A stretch of 64,000 nt of DNA from Bacteroides luhongzhouii (GCF_009193295.2 NZ_CP059973.1:4216001-4280000), one strand, 5' to 3'; shown: positions 53,906 through 62,769, numbered from the stretch's first letter. Numbers and translations are program-made. The notes: generated by a model not told the origin, from the letters alone.

Positions 53906-54496
53906 TTATAGACCTCCTTTAGATGAGCCTGACGCACTACCAGCCAATCCTAAAATAGCATTGATTTCCTCACTGTCTGTAGCCGGAATAAGGCTCTTGG
54001 CAATATGTCCAATTGTAGCCCCACGCAGTGAACTTGCCAAGTTGATCGTATTTTTATCACCTTCTTTGTTATCCTGTGAATCTGCTTTTGTGAGTTTCAA
54101 TGGAGTACAGGGAGTACCTGCTATCTTTGCATCATCACCTGAGCAGCCAAAAACAATAGCTCCTAAATCTTCATTGATATTGTTGTTTACAAATTCATCG
54201 TGTTCAACCTCTGTTCCCGGATGCTCATAATCTACATGATGAATGAAGCCACGCGCATCGTCTTCTCCTTCGCTTGTGTGATAAATGTTAATAGTAGAGT
54301 CGGTTGCATAGACTGCAATCGGCTTTTTCCCATCTGCCAAAGCGAATTCCTTAACACATACTCCTTTTTCATCACGGTTGTATGTCTTTACATCATTCCA
54401 GCGGAAATAGACAATATACGCCTTTTTACCTTTCGGGCGTCCTGCATTCGATGTCTTCTTAGGAACCGATACAAACTGATATACTGATTCTGCCAT
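53906..54496 (-). CDS. Phage virion protein after the capsid gene
   Basis: 196 residues. Begins ESVYQFVSVPKKTSNAGRPKGKKAYIVYFRWNDV and ends in a Gly/Ser tail (GLAGSASGSSKGGL). No enzyme motif; the position right after the capsid gene suggests a head decoration or a tail-tube-like protein. A good Shine-Dalgarno (AGGAGGT) precedes it. Confidence 0.6.
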   Translation of the reverse strand: MAESVYQFVSVPKKTSNAGRPKGKKAYIVYFRWNDVKTYNRDEKGVCVKEFALADGKKPIAVYATDSTINIYHTSEGEDDARGFIHHVDYEHPGTEVEHDEFVNNNINEDLGAIVFGCSGDDAKIAGTPCTPLKLTKADSQDNKEGDKNTINLASSLRGATIGHIAKSLIPATDSEEINAILGLAGSASGSSKGGL

Positions 54497-54517
54497 AATT
54501 TTACCTCCTTTTATTTT

Positions 54518-55990
54518 TTAAAGCCCACCAGCTTCGGAGACAGACGCTCCTGACTCTGTGGGTGGAATATATGCGAAAATAGCTTCAGCAATCCAAAATC
54601 CAGTTGCTTCCCACCATTCAGCAAAAATCTTCACCTTATAGTTTTCTCCTTGCATCCAAATTTTTGTAGCTTGTGGGTCCTTACTACGCAAATGTTTGAA
54701 GTTCTCTTTTGGAGTAATAAAGAAAACTCCGGTACCACGCATACCTTCAAGTGGAGCAAATGTGAATTTAGAGAAATCGACTTTCACTTTTTCTCCATCT
54801 TCATTCTTCAACCAAGGATATTTCTTGCGATATGCTTTTCCATAGCGCGTTACAATGTCCGGATCGGCATGAATAAACATCTGTTTCTTTTTGTATAACG
54901 GTTTAACCTCTTCAACCGCCTTGTCGATCTGATCTACCAGCTGTTCATCCGACAGCTTCTCGCCATTGAGCAACCAGGTAATAGCTTTATTATTCGCTTC
55001 TTTCAATGCTACAAGTTGAGTGACATACCCATCCATAACTTCATTGGCTTCTGTTGCATCATCACCGTCTTTCACAGCTTTAGACTCTACAAACTTACCT
55101 GTAGCCAAAGCAACCTCACGCTCTTCGTCCAACTTAGGGAACACAAGTTGATTTAAGATATACTTTACAACCGGCATATCTTCCGGCTTCAAGTTCTCAT
55201 CATAAAGATATCCGATGATATCCTCCATCACATCAGATGGAACGATAGCAACGTTAATTTTACATTTGAAATTCTTAATGGTAAGCGGAGTAAATTTAGT
55301 TTTTCCTTTGGGCGTCCAATGGGGAGTAAACTGCTGTAATACCGAATCAATTGCTGCCTGTTGTGCACGAACCTCCACTTTATCGGTAGCGATGGTGGAC
55401 ATATACTGCGTAGATTCGGTCTTTCCCATCAAACTTTGCAGGATTTCAAGACGTTCACTATTTACATACTTACCAAATTCTTTTTGCAGTTCGGTAGTTT
55501 CAATAGTTGTATTGCCTGAATAAGAAGCACCGGGTCTTCCATAATAAATAGCATCAACATATTTATTATGCGACAGATTCATGTCCGGTTTAAAAGTCTT
55601 TCCCATATTATCCGCATTTGTTCCTGTTACAACCTTTCCTGCATCAGCAGTTTCTTCCTTTTCCAACTTAGCGATTATGGCATCGGCTTCCTCTTTCTCT
55701 TTTTCCAGTTTGGCAATACGTTCACGAGCCTCTTTCAACTCTTTCGCATTTTTCCCTTTCTCAACCTCCATTTCAGACAGAAGTTCTTCTGTTACCACAC
55801 TCTCTGCAGTTTTCCCCTCCTTTTCGAAATCGGCAAGATCCTTTTTGAACTCCTCGACGAATTTTTTTCCATATTTATCTTCCAGTTTAGTCTCCTGCTC
55901 TTTACTCATTGAGGATTTTCCGTCCTTGTCTTTAGCTAAAGCTGAGATTCCCAAATATCCAAATACGGCAGCAACTACTTTTTCAAACAT
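54518..55990 (-). CDS. Major capsid protein with N-terminal scaffold-like region
   Basis: 490 residues. Residues ~40-125 form a Lys/Glu coiled coil typical of a fused scaffolding (delta-like) domain; residues ~130-480 look like a capsid fold (KVEVRAQQAAIDSVLQQF, KINVAIVPSDVMEDI, MFIHADPDIVTRYGKAYRKKYPW, GMRGTGVFFITPKENF). The protease gene just upstream would remove the N-terminal part during maturation. Confidence 0.85.
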   Translation of the reverse strand: MFEKVVAAVFGYLGISALAKDKDGKSSMSKEQETKLEDKYGKKFVEEFKKDLADFEKEGKTAESVVTEELLSEMEVEKGKNAKELKEARERIAKLEKEKEEADAIIAKLEKEETADAGKVVTGTNADNMGKTFKPDMNLSHNKYVDAIYYGRPGASYSGNTTIETTELQKEFGKYVNSERLEILQSLMGKTESTQYMSTIATDKVEVRAQQAAIDSVLQQFTPHWTPKGKTKFTPLTIKNFKCKINVAIVPSDVMEDIIGYLYDENLKPEDMPVVKYILNQLVFPKLDEEREVALATGKFVESKAVKDGDDATEANEVMDGYVTQLVALKEANNKAITWLLNGEKLSDEQLVDQIDKAVEEVKPLYKKKQMFIHADPDIVTRYGKAYRKKYPWLKNEDGEKVKVDFSKFTFAPLEGMRGTGVFFITPKENFKHLRSKDPQATKIWMQGENYKVKIFAEWWEATGFWIAEAIFAYIPPTESGASVSEAGGL

Positions 55991-55992
55991 AA

Positions 55993-56907
55993 TTATGCAC
56001 TTTTTGAATTAATATATTCGTTTACATACGCATCTCTGCGCAATTCTCTCACTCTTCTCAATGCAAACTCTCTAGTACCAACCGAATCAATCAAGCCATT
56101 TTTTTTGGCGTCGTTCGCATAGAACATGCGCCCGGCAATGATCCCTTCCGTTTCGAGGTTAAGTTTACTACCTCTTCTACTTTTAACTGCTTCTTGGAAT
56201 CCTCTTGCGAGCGGATCAAGTTCTTCTGTTTTGATTGCATCATATTTTCCCTCCTTCGCCGCTTCAAACGGCGCATTTTTATAAGATGATAAATTACTAT
56301 AGATTGTATGAACCTTTATTCCATCTTTCTCATAATATTTGGCATAATCCGGAAAACTCATCATTACACCAATAGAGCCAAATTCCGAAGAGATTGTGTT
56401 AGAAGCAATAATTTCATCGCAATAACAAGCTACATAGTAGGCAGCAGATGCGCACAAATCACAATATGCAACCACACACTTCTTTTTCTTCTGTGCATAT
56501 TGGATTGCATCAATGAGTGGGGCGATAGCATCAACGCTACCGCCACCGGAATCTATGTCAAGCAAAATACCAGAAATTTTCGGGGAATCTGCAGCCTGAT
56601 TTACCATCTCTGCTACTTCAGTAGTTCCATAACTACAGTATGAACCGTATTTCAACATAGAACCTTGAAGCCCTATGACTGCCACACTATCTTGTGGTGC
56701 ATCTGAAAAATCGTGTCCGGATTTCATTTCTGTTTCGGACATCGCACATACAACTATGGGAGACTTATCTGATAGTTTGGTTATATCTTCACTCTCAACC
56801 CCTCTTTCTAAAAGAAGATTAATCAGGATTTGGTTGGCTTCCACATCCCGAAGTGAGATAAACCATTTACCTCTCAAAACAGCACTATATAAAGAAGAAA
56901 ATGCCAT
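55993..56907 (-). CDS. S49/SppA-type prohead protease
   Basis: 304 residues, ClpP/crotonase-like fold. Signature GILLDIDSGGGSVDA, catalytic Ser154 in LCASAAYYVA and Lys210 in SSYKNAPFEA, the Ser-Lys dyad of the S49 family. ISSEFGSIGVMMSF also fits. Cleaves the scaffold region of the capsid protein. First gene of the capsid operon under promoter P6. Confidence 0.92.
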   Translation of the reverse strand: MAFSSLYSAVLRGKWFISLRDVEANQILINLLLERGVESEDITKLSDKSPIVVCAMSETEMKSGHDFSDAPQDSVAVIGLQGSMLKYGSYCSYGTTEVAEMVNQAADSPKISGILLDIDSGGGSVDAIAPLIDAIQYAQKKKKCVVAYCDLCASAAYYVACYCDEIIASNTISSEFGSIGVMMSFPDYAKYYEKDGIKVHTIYSNLSSYKNAPFEAAKEGKYDAIKTEELDPLARGFQEAVKSRRGSKLNLETEGIIAGRMFYANDAKKNGLIDSVGTREFALRRVRELRRDAYVNEYINSKSA

Positions 56908-56934
56908 GTATTTTTATACTTTATTTGTTTGATA

Positions 56935-56970
56935 CAAAATTACAATGACTTACCGCCTATTAAAAGGACT
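56935..56970 (-). promoter_or_regulatory. Phage late promoter P6 (capsid operon)
   Basis: Variant box CCTATTAAAAGGACT (56956-56970, plus strand), 13-bp spacer, TAATTTTG (56942-56935). It overlaps the end of the preceding gene. Confidence 0.7.
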
Positions 56971-57376
56971 TTAGGAACTTTGAGAACTCGGCACTAGAAC
57001 GTTTTATTGATAGAGTGATGGCTGCTGGGGAACCGCTTCTCTCAATAGAGAGCTGTACCGGGTTTTTATCTGTTCCAACCACTTTCCTCTCACCATTAGA
57101 GTAATCAATACGAAGTAGCCCATATCCACCACATTGTTCCCTAATAAATGATTCATTCGCCTCACTTGAATCTGTACAAGTAGCGCTCAATTCTTGTTGT
57201 ACCAATTCTCCCGGAGCAGACCTAGTTTCTTTTAGCTCACATTTGGATATATTAAAATCGATCCAATTGCCGGAAACGGAGATGGAACTAACGCCCAAAC
57301 AATCATCAATATCCGCATCGTCTATTGAAAGATAGAACATTGCGCTAATTTGTGCTCTTTTATCATCTAAACTCAT
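56960..57376 (-). CDS. Hypothetical phage protein before the capsid operon
   Basis: 138 residues, beta-rich, Asp/Ser-rich (SIDDADIDDCLGVSSISVSG), ends KFLKSF. No recognised family. Its 3' end overlaps promoter P6. Confidence 0.55.
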   Translation of the reverse strand: MSLDDKRAQISAMFYLSIDDADIDDCLGVSSISVSGNWIDFNISKCELKETRSAPGELVQQELSATCTDSSEANESFIREQCGGYGLLRIDYSNGERKVVGTDKNPVQLSIERSGSPAAITLSIKRSSAEFSKFLKSF

Positions 57377-57423
57377 AGCTTATATATCTAATAATGAATA
57401 AATTGCTTAAAAGTATAAGTATA

Positions 57424-57446
57424 AAAAAGATAAAAAATATCTTTTT
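57424..57446. terminator. AT-only hairpin between two phage genes
   Basis: AAAAAGATA / TATCTTTTT stem with a 5-nt A loop; weak, so termination is uncertain. Confidence 0.35.
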
Positions 57447-57480
57447 ACTTATAGATTAATCGTAAAAAAAACACAATCAC

Positions 57481-57975
57481 TTAGAAAAGAGACAGTTGTA
57501 TTTCCTTATTTACCTCTTTTATCATCTTTTTCCGATTTCGATAGTCATACTTCTTTATCGCATCATAGTTTATTGCGTTATTTTTAATGTTATATGCCAT
57601 CAAAAACGCTTTTATAATCTTATCCTGCTTGAATCCCTTCTCATATCCCGCAACAAAATATTCGCGAATACGAAGACGGAAAGATGCTTCAATGTAATCC
57701 TGCAACATCCTTTGTTTCCATTCAGGAATATACAGAAAGTTTTCATTTAAAATGAAATGATTCCATTCCTGTGTTGGCAAATATAATGTAATTGGATTCT
57801 CTTTCAAAGGAAGACGTGGCGGGCGGTCTTTTATTGTCACCATTGCTTGAATCATTTTTCCGAGATCATTAGTGGTTGCTACCATTACCCCACCTTCTTT
57901 TCTACACCCAAACTCATGATATAAGTAATCATGTAAATAGGGTGCTAGTTCTATTGTTACACTTGGTTTTTCCAT
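57481..57975 (-). CDS. Hypothetical phage protein beside the iteron region
   Basis: 164 residues, basic C-terminus (KKYDYRNRKKMIKEVNKEIQ), aromatic-rich middle. The opening PSVTIELAPYLHDYLYHEFGC recalls small Bacteroides phage/element proteins of unknown function. Located between the iteron array and the capsid operon, a place where a late regulator could be encoded; this is speculation. Confidence 0.6.
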   Translation of the reverse strand: MEKPSVTIELAPYLHDYLYHEFGCRKEGGVMVATTNDLGKMIQAMVTIKDRPPRLPLKENPITLYLPTQEWNHFILNENFLYIPEWKQRMLQDYIEASFRLRIREYFVAGYEKGFKQDKIIKAFLMAYNIKNNAINYDAIKKYDYRNRKKMIKEVNKEIQLSLF

Positions 57976-58288
57976 ATTACTTGTTTTTTTAAATAATTTC
58001 CCATACTAGCTTACAACCTACAACTAACAATCAAAGCATTGTATATAAGCACATTACATCTAGTCTACCGGTTGTAACCACTTATATGGTTGTAAGTGGT
58101 TGTAAGTAGGTTGTAAGTGAATAACAAACTATGCACTTACAACCTTTTCATATCTGATTATCAACATATTAAAACACATATATTATAAAGGTTGTAAGGT
58201 TGTAACCACATTTTCAATTATTTTTCTCTTAAATAGTTTTTTATATATTAGACCTTATGATCTAATATACATATATACAAATATCTGA
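57976..58288. repeat. Iteron array, candidate replication origin
   Basis: 313 bp with no gene. GGTTGTAA occurs about seven times: three tandem copies at 58088-58119 (GGTTGTAAGTG/A, spaced 10-11 bp), inverted copies at 58009-58018 and 58134-58144, one at 58070-58078, and two overlapping at 58190-58207. AT-rich flanks. Directly follows the VapE-like gene. Confidence 0.6.
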
Positions 58289-59527
58289 TTAATAGAGTTG
58301 TACTACCTTATATCCATAACGTGTACCCATTCCCGGCAATTTCTTACCTATACGTTCATAGCCTAACTGGCGCAATGCCTGCCCGATAGTAATATCGTCA
58401 ATGCGGGTCATTGAGCTAGTTATCTTTCGTGCAGCTTTCAGTTCCCGAACGATGTCCATCGGCATGCGGAACAAAGACTCTTCATCTTCTTCCGGCTTCC
58501 GGTACCATTCCTTCACCAATTTATATGCGGTGGATTCAATCACATACTTTGCGTTATATTCTTGGAAATCATCATAATCTTTTCGATTAAAGGTATAATC
58601 AAAAGTTCCATTATACAAGGTCATAGCTTCCGCCCAAAGCTGATCCACGTCCACGGCTTCTCTGTAATCCCCGATCTCGTCAATCTCAATAGCGGCTATT
58701 CTACGGAGAAGACCGGAATCTGAATTAAACAGAAACCCTCCCATCTCCTGTGTCTTATTACTTGTGAAAGCACAGGAAGCAATACGTTGCATCTTTGTGG
58801 TGAAACTTTCTCCTGGCAACTTGATATCCACCATGAGCCGGCTCATATTATTTTTAAAACTGTTCTCTGTTGACTTTGTTATTCCAACAAACTCATCAAA
58901 GTTGATAATAAAGCGGGAAACAAAACACTCTGTCATTCTGAATATACGTTCGTCTTTATCCGAAACAACGTAATACTCTTCCAAACATCGTGGTACCAAA
59001 AATTCAATCAGTGTCGTCTTGCCTATTCCGCCTTGAGCATTAACAAATCCAATTGCTACATCATTCTGCCTCTTACCATATACTTGTGCAACTACAGCTA
59101 CCAACCACTTTTTTATTAGGTATTTCATCCGGTTTTGATAAAATTCCGTATCATCTTTATCTTTAAAGTCGTGTGCCCGGAGAAAGCTGCAATACAAATC
59201 TATTTGGCTGACACCGTTCCATTTGTTTTGTAAACCATCAAAATACTCTGTAACCGGATTATATGCTGTCATCTGATTAGGAGAAGTCAATATAGCCTTT
59301 AATAACGACTTGCTACAGGCCAAACCATCATCAATCATATGCATATAGATATCATTTTCTGTGATTGATGTAGTGTATTCACGTTCCTTACTCTCAATAT
59401 ACGATTTTGAGTGGTCGAATATATTAATCTTAATTTCATAGTTCATATCCAACCACTCCTTTACCGCTTGTACTTTTCCAGCAGCTTTGGCAGCCGAAGA
59501 AGTTTTTGCCAATTCTCTCTTAGCCAT
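58289..59527 (-). CDS. VapE-like replication ATPase
   Basis: 412 residues. N-terminal ~60 residues helical; VapE core with Walker A VNAQGGIGKTTLIEFL near 172-186, IINFDEFVGITKS (Walker B-like), CAFTSNKTQE (sensor-like) and a C-terminal winged-helix-like tail. Proteins of this family are helicases of prophages and satellites. Overlaps the helicase-loader gene by 8 bp and is followed by the iterons. Confidence 0.88.
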   Translation of the reverse strand: MAKRELAKTSSAAKAAGKVQAVKEWLDMNYEIKINIFDHSKSYIESKEREYTTSITENDIYMHMIDDGLACSKSLLKAILTSPNQMTAYNPVTEYFDGLQNKWNGVSQIDLYCSFLRAHDFKDKDDTEFYQNRMKYLIKKWLVAVVAQVYGKRQNDVAIGFVNAQGGIGKTTLIEFLVPRCLEEYYVVSDKDERIFRMTECFVSRFIINFDEFVGITKSTENSFKNNMSRLMVDIKLPGESFTTKMQRIASCAFTSNKTQEMGGFLFNSDSGLLRRIAAIEIDEIGDYREAVDVDQLWAEAMTLYNGTFDYTFNRKDYDDFQEYNAKYVIESTAYKLVKEWYRKPEEDEESLFRMPMDIVRELKAARKITSSMTRIDDITIGQALRQLGYERIGKKLPGMGTRYGYKVVQLY

Positions 59528-60230
59528 TATTTCCCCATCTCAATCGGCGGTTTTCTCCTGGAAGCTCCACCACGTTAAACATTTCGTCCATTCTCGTCCG
59601 GATGAAATTACCATATCTTTGCGCAGTAATCTTGCCCTTTACATCTCTTGCAGCTTCAAGTGTGTCAAGTGTAAAGTTAGAAGTAGCATAAGTCCTACCG
59701 CCATATTCATACCTGATAGCAAACAAGTCTATAACGGGCTTGACTACATTACCATAGTCCTTCATCTCTAAATTTTCACGTCCCAATTCATCAATAAACA
59801 ACGGCCTTTCTCTTAATCCAGTGATTCCACCTTCCGATTGAAGTAATTCTATCAGTTGTTTCGCATGAATAGTTTCGGTTATCTTGCGAGTGAGATAATC
59901 CTGTACTGATAAATAAGAATACATCAATAAAGACTTACCACATCCAACTTTTCCCATCAAATATATTCCTTTATGCACATTCCATCTACAATTCCTCACA
60001 TCTCCAGTCAGATAATAATATAACTGACGAATAGTGTCCTTATTGTATTGATCCACAATGAACGCTGATTTAATACCTCTTTGCATCATGATGGCTTCTG
60101 CTTTGGCTTTCAATAGCTTCCAAAACTCGATATCGGAAATATGGGAATAATGAAAAGCCCATAGTTCTTGGTCAAGTTCCTGCTGCCTTTGTTTACAGGT
60201 ATTTATGAAGTCATTAAAAGTCGCTGTCAT
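59520..60230 (-). CDS. DnaC/IstB-like helicase-loader ATPase
   Basis: 236 residues. Walker A LMGKVGCGKSLLMYSYL near 90-106, Walker B RPLFIDELGREN, and YEYGGRTYATSNF as a sensor motif, in a small AAA+ domain. Likely loads the replicative helicase at the phage origin. Overlaps the next gene by 8 bp and the previous by 17. Confidence 0.85.
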   Translation of the reverse strand: MTATFNDFINTCKQRQQELDQELWAFHYSHISDIEFWKLLKAKAEAIMMQRGIKSAFIVDQYNKDTIRQLYYYLTGDVRNCRWNVHKGIYLMGKVGCGKSLLMYSYLSVQDYLTRKITETIHAKQLIELLQSEGGITGLRERPLFIDELGRENLEMKDYGNVVKPVIDLFAIRYEYGGRTYATSNFTLDTLEAARDVKGKITAQRYGNFIRTRMDEMFNVVELPGENRRLRWGNNG

Positions 60231-60672
60231 GAGTGATCTCTTTAGGTGGGTTAGTATAACTGTTATCAGTCACTTTAAAAAACTTTGGATAACTACCAGC
60301 CATAGCGAAGTTCAAATATCTAATTGCCGTATCCGGACTTCCTTCACTTATATCATCAAGATAATCCAAAACTTTCTGTTCTTCCCTGCTTTTATATGTC
60401 TTACCAAACGTCTCCAAACGGTATTCCTTCCAATATTGCCAAGTCTGCTGGAACTCCTCTTCTTCAAAAGGTAATTTGATATCAACAGGTTCTATCGGAT
60501 TCTGCATTAGTTCATCAAACTTCATAGCCTGTTCTTTCAGCCTATCCCATTCTTTAATAAACTTCACTATTTTTTGTTGTGCGATAACAGGAATACCGCC
60601 ATCAATATAAGTATTAAACTCATTAGTGGCACATTCGAACTGTTTCCATAATATATTCCAAACTTTCTGCAT
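60214..60672 (-). CDS. Hypothetical replication-region protein
   Basis: 152 residues, helical, acidic middle (PFEEEEFQQTWQYWKEYRL). It overlaps the helicase-loader gene by 17 bp; probably a replication accessory protein. A terminator-like hairpin lies just upstream of it in the transcript. Confidence 0.6.
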   Translation of the reverse strand: MQKVWNILWKQFECATNEFNTYIDGGIPVIAQQKIVKFIKEWDRLKEQAMKFDELMQNPIEPVDIKLPFEEEEFQQTWQYWKEYRLETFGKTYKSREEQKVLDYLDDISEGSPDTAIRYLNFAMAGSYPKFFKVTDNSYTNPPKEITHDSDF

Positions 60673-60702
60673 ATCTTCAGCTATTTAAGTTATTCTAAAA
60701 AA

Positions 60703-60723
60703 GACCGGGAATTTCACCCGGTC
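60703..60723 (-). terminator. Terminator after the phage Dam gene
   Basis: GACCGGG / CCCGGTC stem followed by TTTTTT on the minus strand, 31 bp before the next ATG, so it could attenuate the replication genes. Confidence 0.7.
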
Positions 60724-60824
60724 CAATGAACAAACCCAGATGGGGCTGGTACCCAACAGCTCTCCTTAAAGCTGGCATATTAAATTAGTTATTCATCAGT
60801 AGCTCCTAGAGGGGCCTTTTTAAT

Positions 60825-61365
60825 TTGTTTTACTCTAATTAATAATTTGATAATGAGATGTACTTACCAGGTAAATTACAGTTTTGAAGAAGTTTATCAC
60901 ATTCTTTACCGTAAGCAATCAAGACGGAACCGCATCCTGGACGATCCCCCCTTGTACCATCTAGACGAAGAAAGTAAATACGATCGCAAAGAAATTTGAT
61001 AGAGGCTGCTCGATTGAAGACGTCTTCAAAGAACATCTTATTATCACATCGAGCATAAAGAAGAGCAATCCCATTATCATGATCGGCCAATCGATGAACA
61101 AAATACTTAATAATAGGATTGGTGTAAGGAGGGTTAAGGAATACCCGCCCTTCCCAATCTTTCGACAATCCATCAATATCTTTTGTGAAACATCTGTTAG
61201 CAGTATGCCAATCAGTTTTAGGCGCACATGGATCTAAATCAAATTTTCCACCTAAAGATTCGATTATATATTCCGGGGTATACCATTCGGTTGTAGCAGA
61301 TTTGCCACCCTTTTCCGCTGTTTGAAAATTGACATTCATTTCTTTCTTTGTTTTACTCTAATTAA
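60825..61365. repeat. Direct repeats flanking the phage Dam gene
   Basis: A near-identical stretch containing TTTACTCTAATTAA occurs at about 60825-60842 and 61347-61365, on both sides of the methylase gene. Confidence 0.6.
60839..61339 (-). CDS. Phage N6-adenine DNA methyltransferase (DNMT/Dam type)
   Basis: 166 residues. Short phage-type enzyme: EWYTPEYIIESLG start, FDLDPCAPKTDW (SAM motif), catalytic NPPYTNPIIKYFV, and RIYFLRLDGTRGDRPGCGSVLIAYG at the end. Likely protects phage DNA from host restriction. Flanked by direct repeats. It is a different class from the island methylase at 45500-46354. Confidence 0.92.
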   Translation of the reverse strand: MNVNFQTAEKGGKSATTEWYTPEYIIESLGGKFDLDPCAPKTDWHTANRCFTKDIDGLSKDWEGRVFLNPPYTNPIIKYFVHRLADHDNGIALLYARCDNKMFFEDVFNRAASIKFLCDRIYFLRLDGTRGDRPGCGSVLIAYGKECDKLLQNCNLPGKYISLSNY

Positions 61366-61583
61366 AATGCACCTCCATCACAGGAGTTAAGAATAGTTTC
61401 TACTATTCTATCACTTTTCATTCTTCCATTTTCGCCCACTCCATCATTATCATCCTTATCAAGTTTCAAGATGTTTAAATTTCCATCAGCAAAGAGAGTT
61501 AGATTCTTAGGTTTCTTTCGGATTAACTTCTTCAGCTCCTTAATCCACTCCTCTTCTTTCTTCGTTAGTTTGATTATTTTCAT
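61362..61583 (-). CDS. Small hypothetical early protein
   Basis: 73 residues from ATG 61583 (MKIIKLTKKEEE), which has a clear AGAAAGGAAC ribosome-binding site; a longer frame to 61649 would overlap the upstream gene. Lys-rich. Function unknown. Confidence 0.65.
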   Translation of the reverse strand: MKIIKLTKKEEEWIKELKKLIRKKPKNLTLFADGNLNILKLDKDDNDGVGENGRMKSDRIVETILNSCDGGAF

Positions 61584-61602
61584 AATGTTCCTTTCTATTT
61601 TG

Positions 61603-61845
61603 TTATTTTGAATAATTTTTTCTGTCTCTACATATTCCAAGATTCTCAAACCCTAGAGGACAACCATCGCAATAAACATTGTCCCCTTTTTGATAACAGG
61701 GACGATTATGGAGAATTTCTTCTTTTAGTTTGGAAATAATATCATCATCCTGAGCTATTACTTCTTGCAAACTCTCAACGACCTTTTCATGGACTTCCTT
61801 TTTTATTAAGGAATTATATTCGTCCTCTGATAATATAAACATCAT
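61603..61845 (-). CDS. Small early protein with four-cysteine cluster
   Basis: 80 residues; a helical start, then CYQKGDNVYCDGCPLGFENLGIC (four Cys) which may bind a metal. The leader repeats the 13-bp AATAGAAAGGAAC sequence also found before the next gene. Confidence 0.65.
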   Translation of the reverse strand: MMFILSEDEYNSLIKKEVHEKVVESLQEVIAQDDDIISKLKEEILHNRPCYQKGDNVYCDGCPLGFENLGICRDRKNYSK

Positions 61846-61859
61846 ACTGTAGTTCCTTT

Positions 61860-62063
61860 CTATTCCGTTATCGTTTTATCTCCTATCTCAAATAAATTGT
61901 TTTGTAAGTCATAACCAAAACTTTTAATTCCACCTTCCCGCCTAATACTTCGTTTACCATCCTCTGGCAGAATGACAATCTTTACTTCATCATTAATTTG
62001 GTATCCATCTTTCCTTAGGCGATACCGAAGATTGTTAAGCTTTCTCCGTTTTTTCTTTTCCAT
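61860..62063 (-). CDS. Small basic early protein
   Basis: 67 residues from the ATG at 62063 (a TTG one codon upstream is ignored). Very basic start (MEKKKRRKLNNLRYRLRK), suggesting nucleic-acid binding. Overlaps the end of the upstream gene. Confidence 0.6.
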   Translation of the reverse strand: MEKKKRRKLNNLRYRLRKDGYQINDEVKIVILPEDGKRSIRREGGIKSFGYDLQNNLFEIGDKTITE

Positions 62064-62397
62064 CAAAATCTATTTTTTGTTCTCCTTCCCATTTTAATAA
62101 GATATAGTAGAAATCAGCCTGCAGAACATCAGGAACTTTATTCATATACATTCGCTTCACCATATTGACAAATGCCCCAGGTTCATATCCTGTATCAAGA
62201 AAACTTATAAATTCATTCACTCGATTAAGTTTCATGATGCGCATACCTTTAATTGTAGCTGTTCCAATATATTGCCCTTTCAATTCAATTCGATATGTCC
62301 TATTGATTTGATATTTGGAAGTGGCGAGGCGAAAAGTAGTGAAGCATTTACACTTTAACTTTCCATTCCAACCATCCGAGAACCTAATAACTTCCAT
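62035..62397 (-). CDS. Hypothetical early protein
   Basis: 120 residues from ATG 62397 (MEVIRFSDGWNG), preceded by GGGGAAAGGGG as ribosome-binding site; the longer frame to 62481 overlaps the previous gene. Beta-rich N-terminal half. Function unknown. Confidence 0.65.
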   Translation of the reverse strand: MEVIRFSDGWNGKLKCKCFTTFRLATSKYQINRTYRIELKGQYIGTATIKGMRIMKLNRVNEFISFLDTGYEPGAFVNMVKRMYMNKVPDVLQADFYYILLKWEGEQKIDFDGKEKTEKA

Positions 62398-62398
62398 A

Positions 62399-62731
62399 TT
62401 ATTCCCCTTTCCCCTGATAAATAGTCTCTGTTGGCATAGCTTGCTCAACATATTGAAATAAGAGCCGTGGAATATCCTCAATAATCCTAGTTAAGCTATT
62501 CTCCTCAATTAATTTGATAGCCACTGTACTCATGCACTCATCTATTGATGAAACATTTTTCACTTCCACATAAGATAGATTGTTTAGCGCATCAACAAAT
62601 GTAAGATACCTCATTACATCAAAAGCGGCTACACAATTTAATACATCATTAAAGGTTGGTTTCGGAATCCAAAATACATCTTCATCATTCTGATTCTGAA
62701 GTGTCACAAACGGCTTGTTTTTTGCGTCCAT
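62399..62731 (-). CDS. Hypothetical early protein
   Basis: 110 residues, acidic, helical. Ends one base before the start of the next gene. No motif recognised. Confidence 0.6.
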   Translation of the reverse strand: MDAKNKPFVTLQNQNDEDVFWIPKPTFNDVLNCVAAFDVMRYLTFVDALNNLSYVEVKNVSSIDECMSTVAIKLIEENSLTRIIEDIPRLLFQYVEQAMPTETIYQGKGE

Positions 62732-62769
62732 AATAATAAGTTTATTAGTTAGTAAATCGTCGTTCGAAT

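Noticed and set aside
57976..58288. CRISPR array
   Set aside because: The repeats are 8-11 bp, irregularly spaced and on both strands, so iterons rather than CRISPR.
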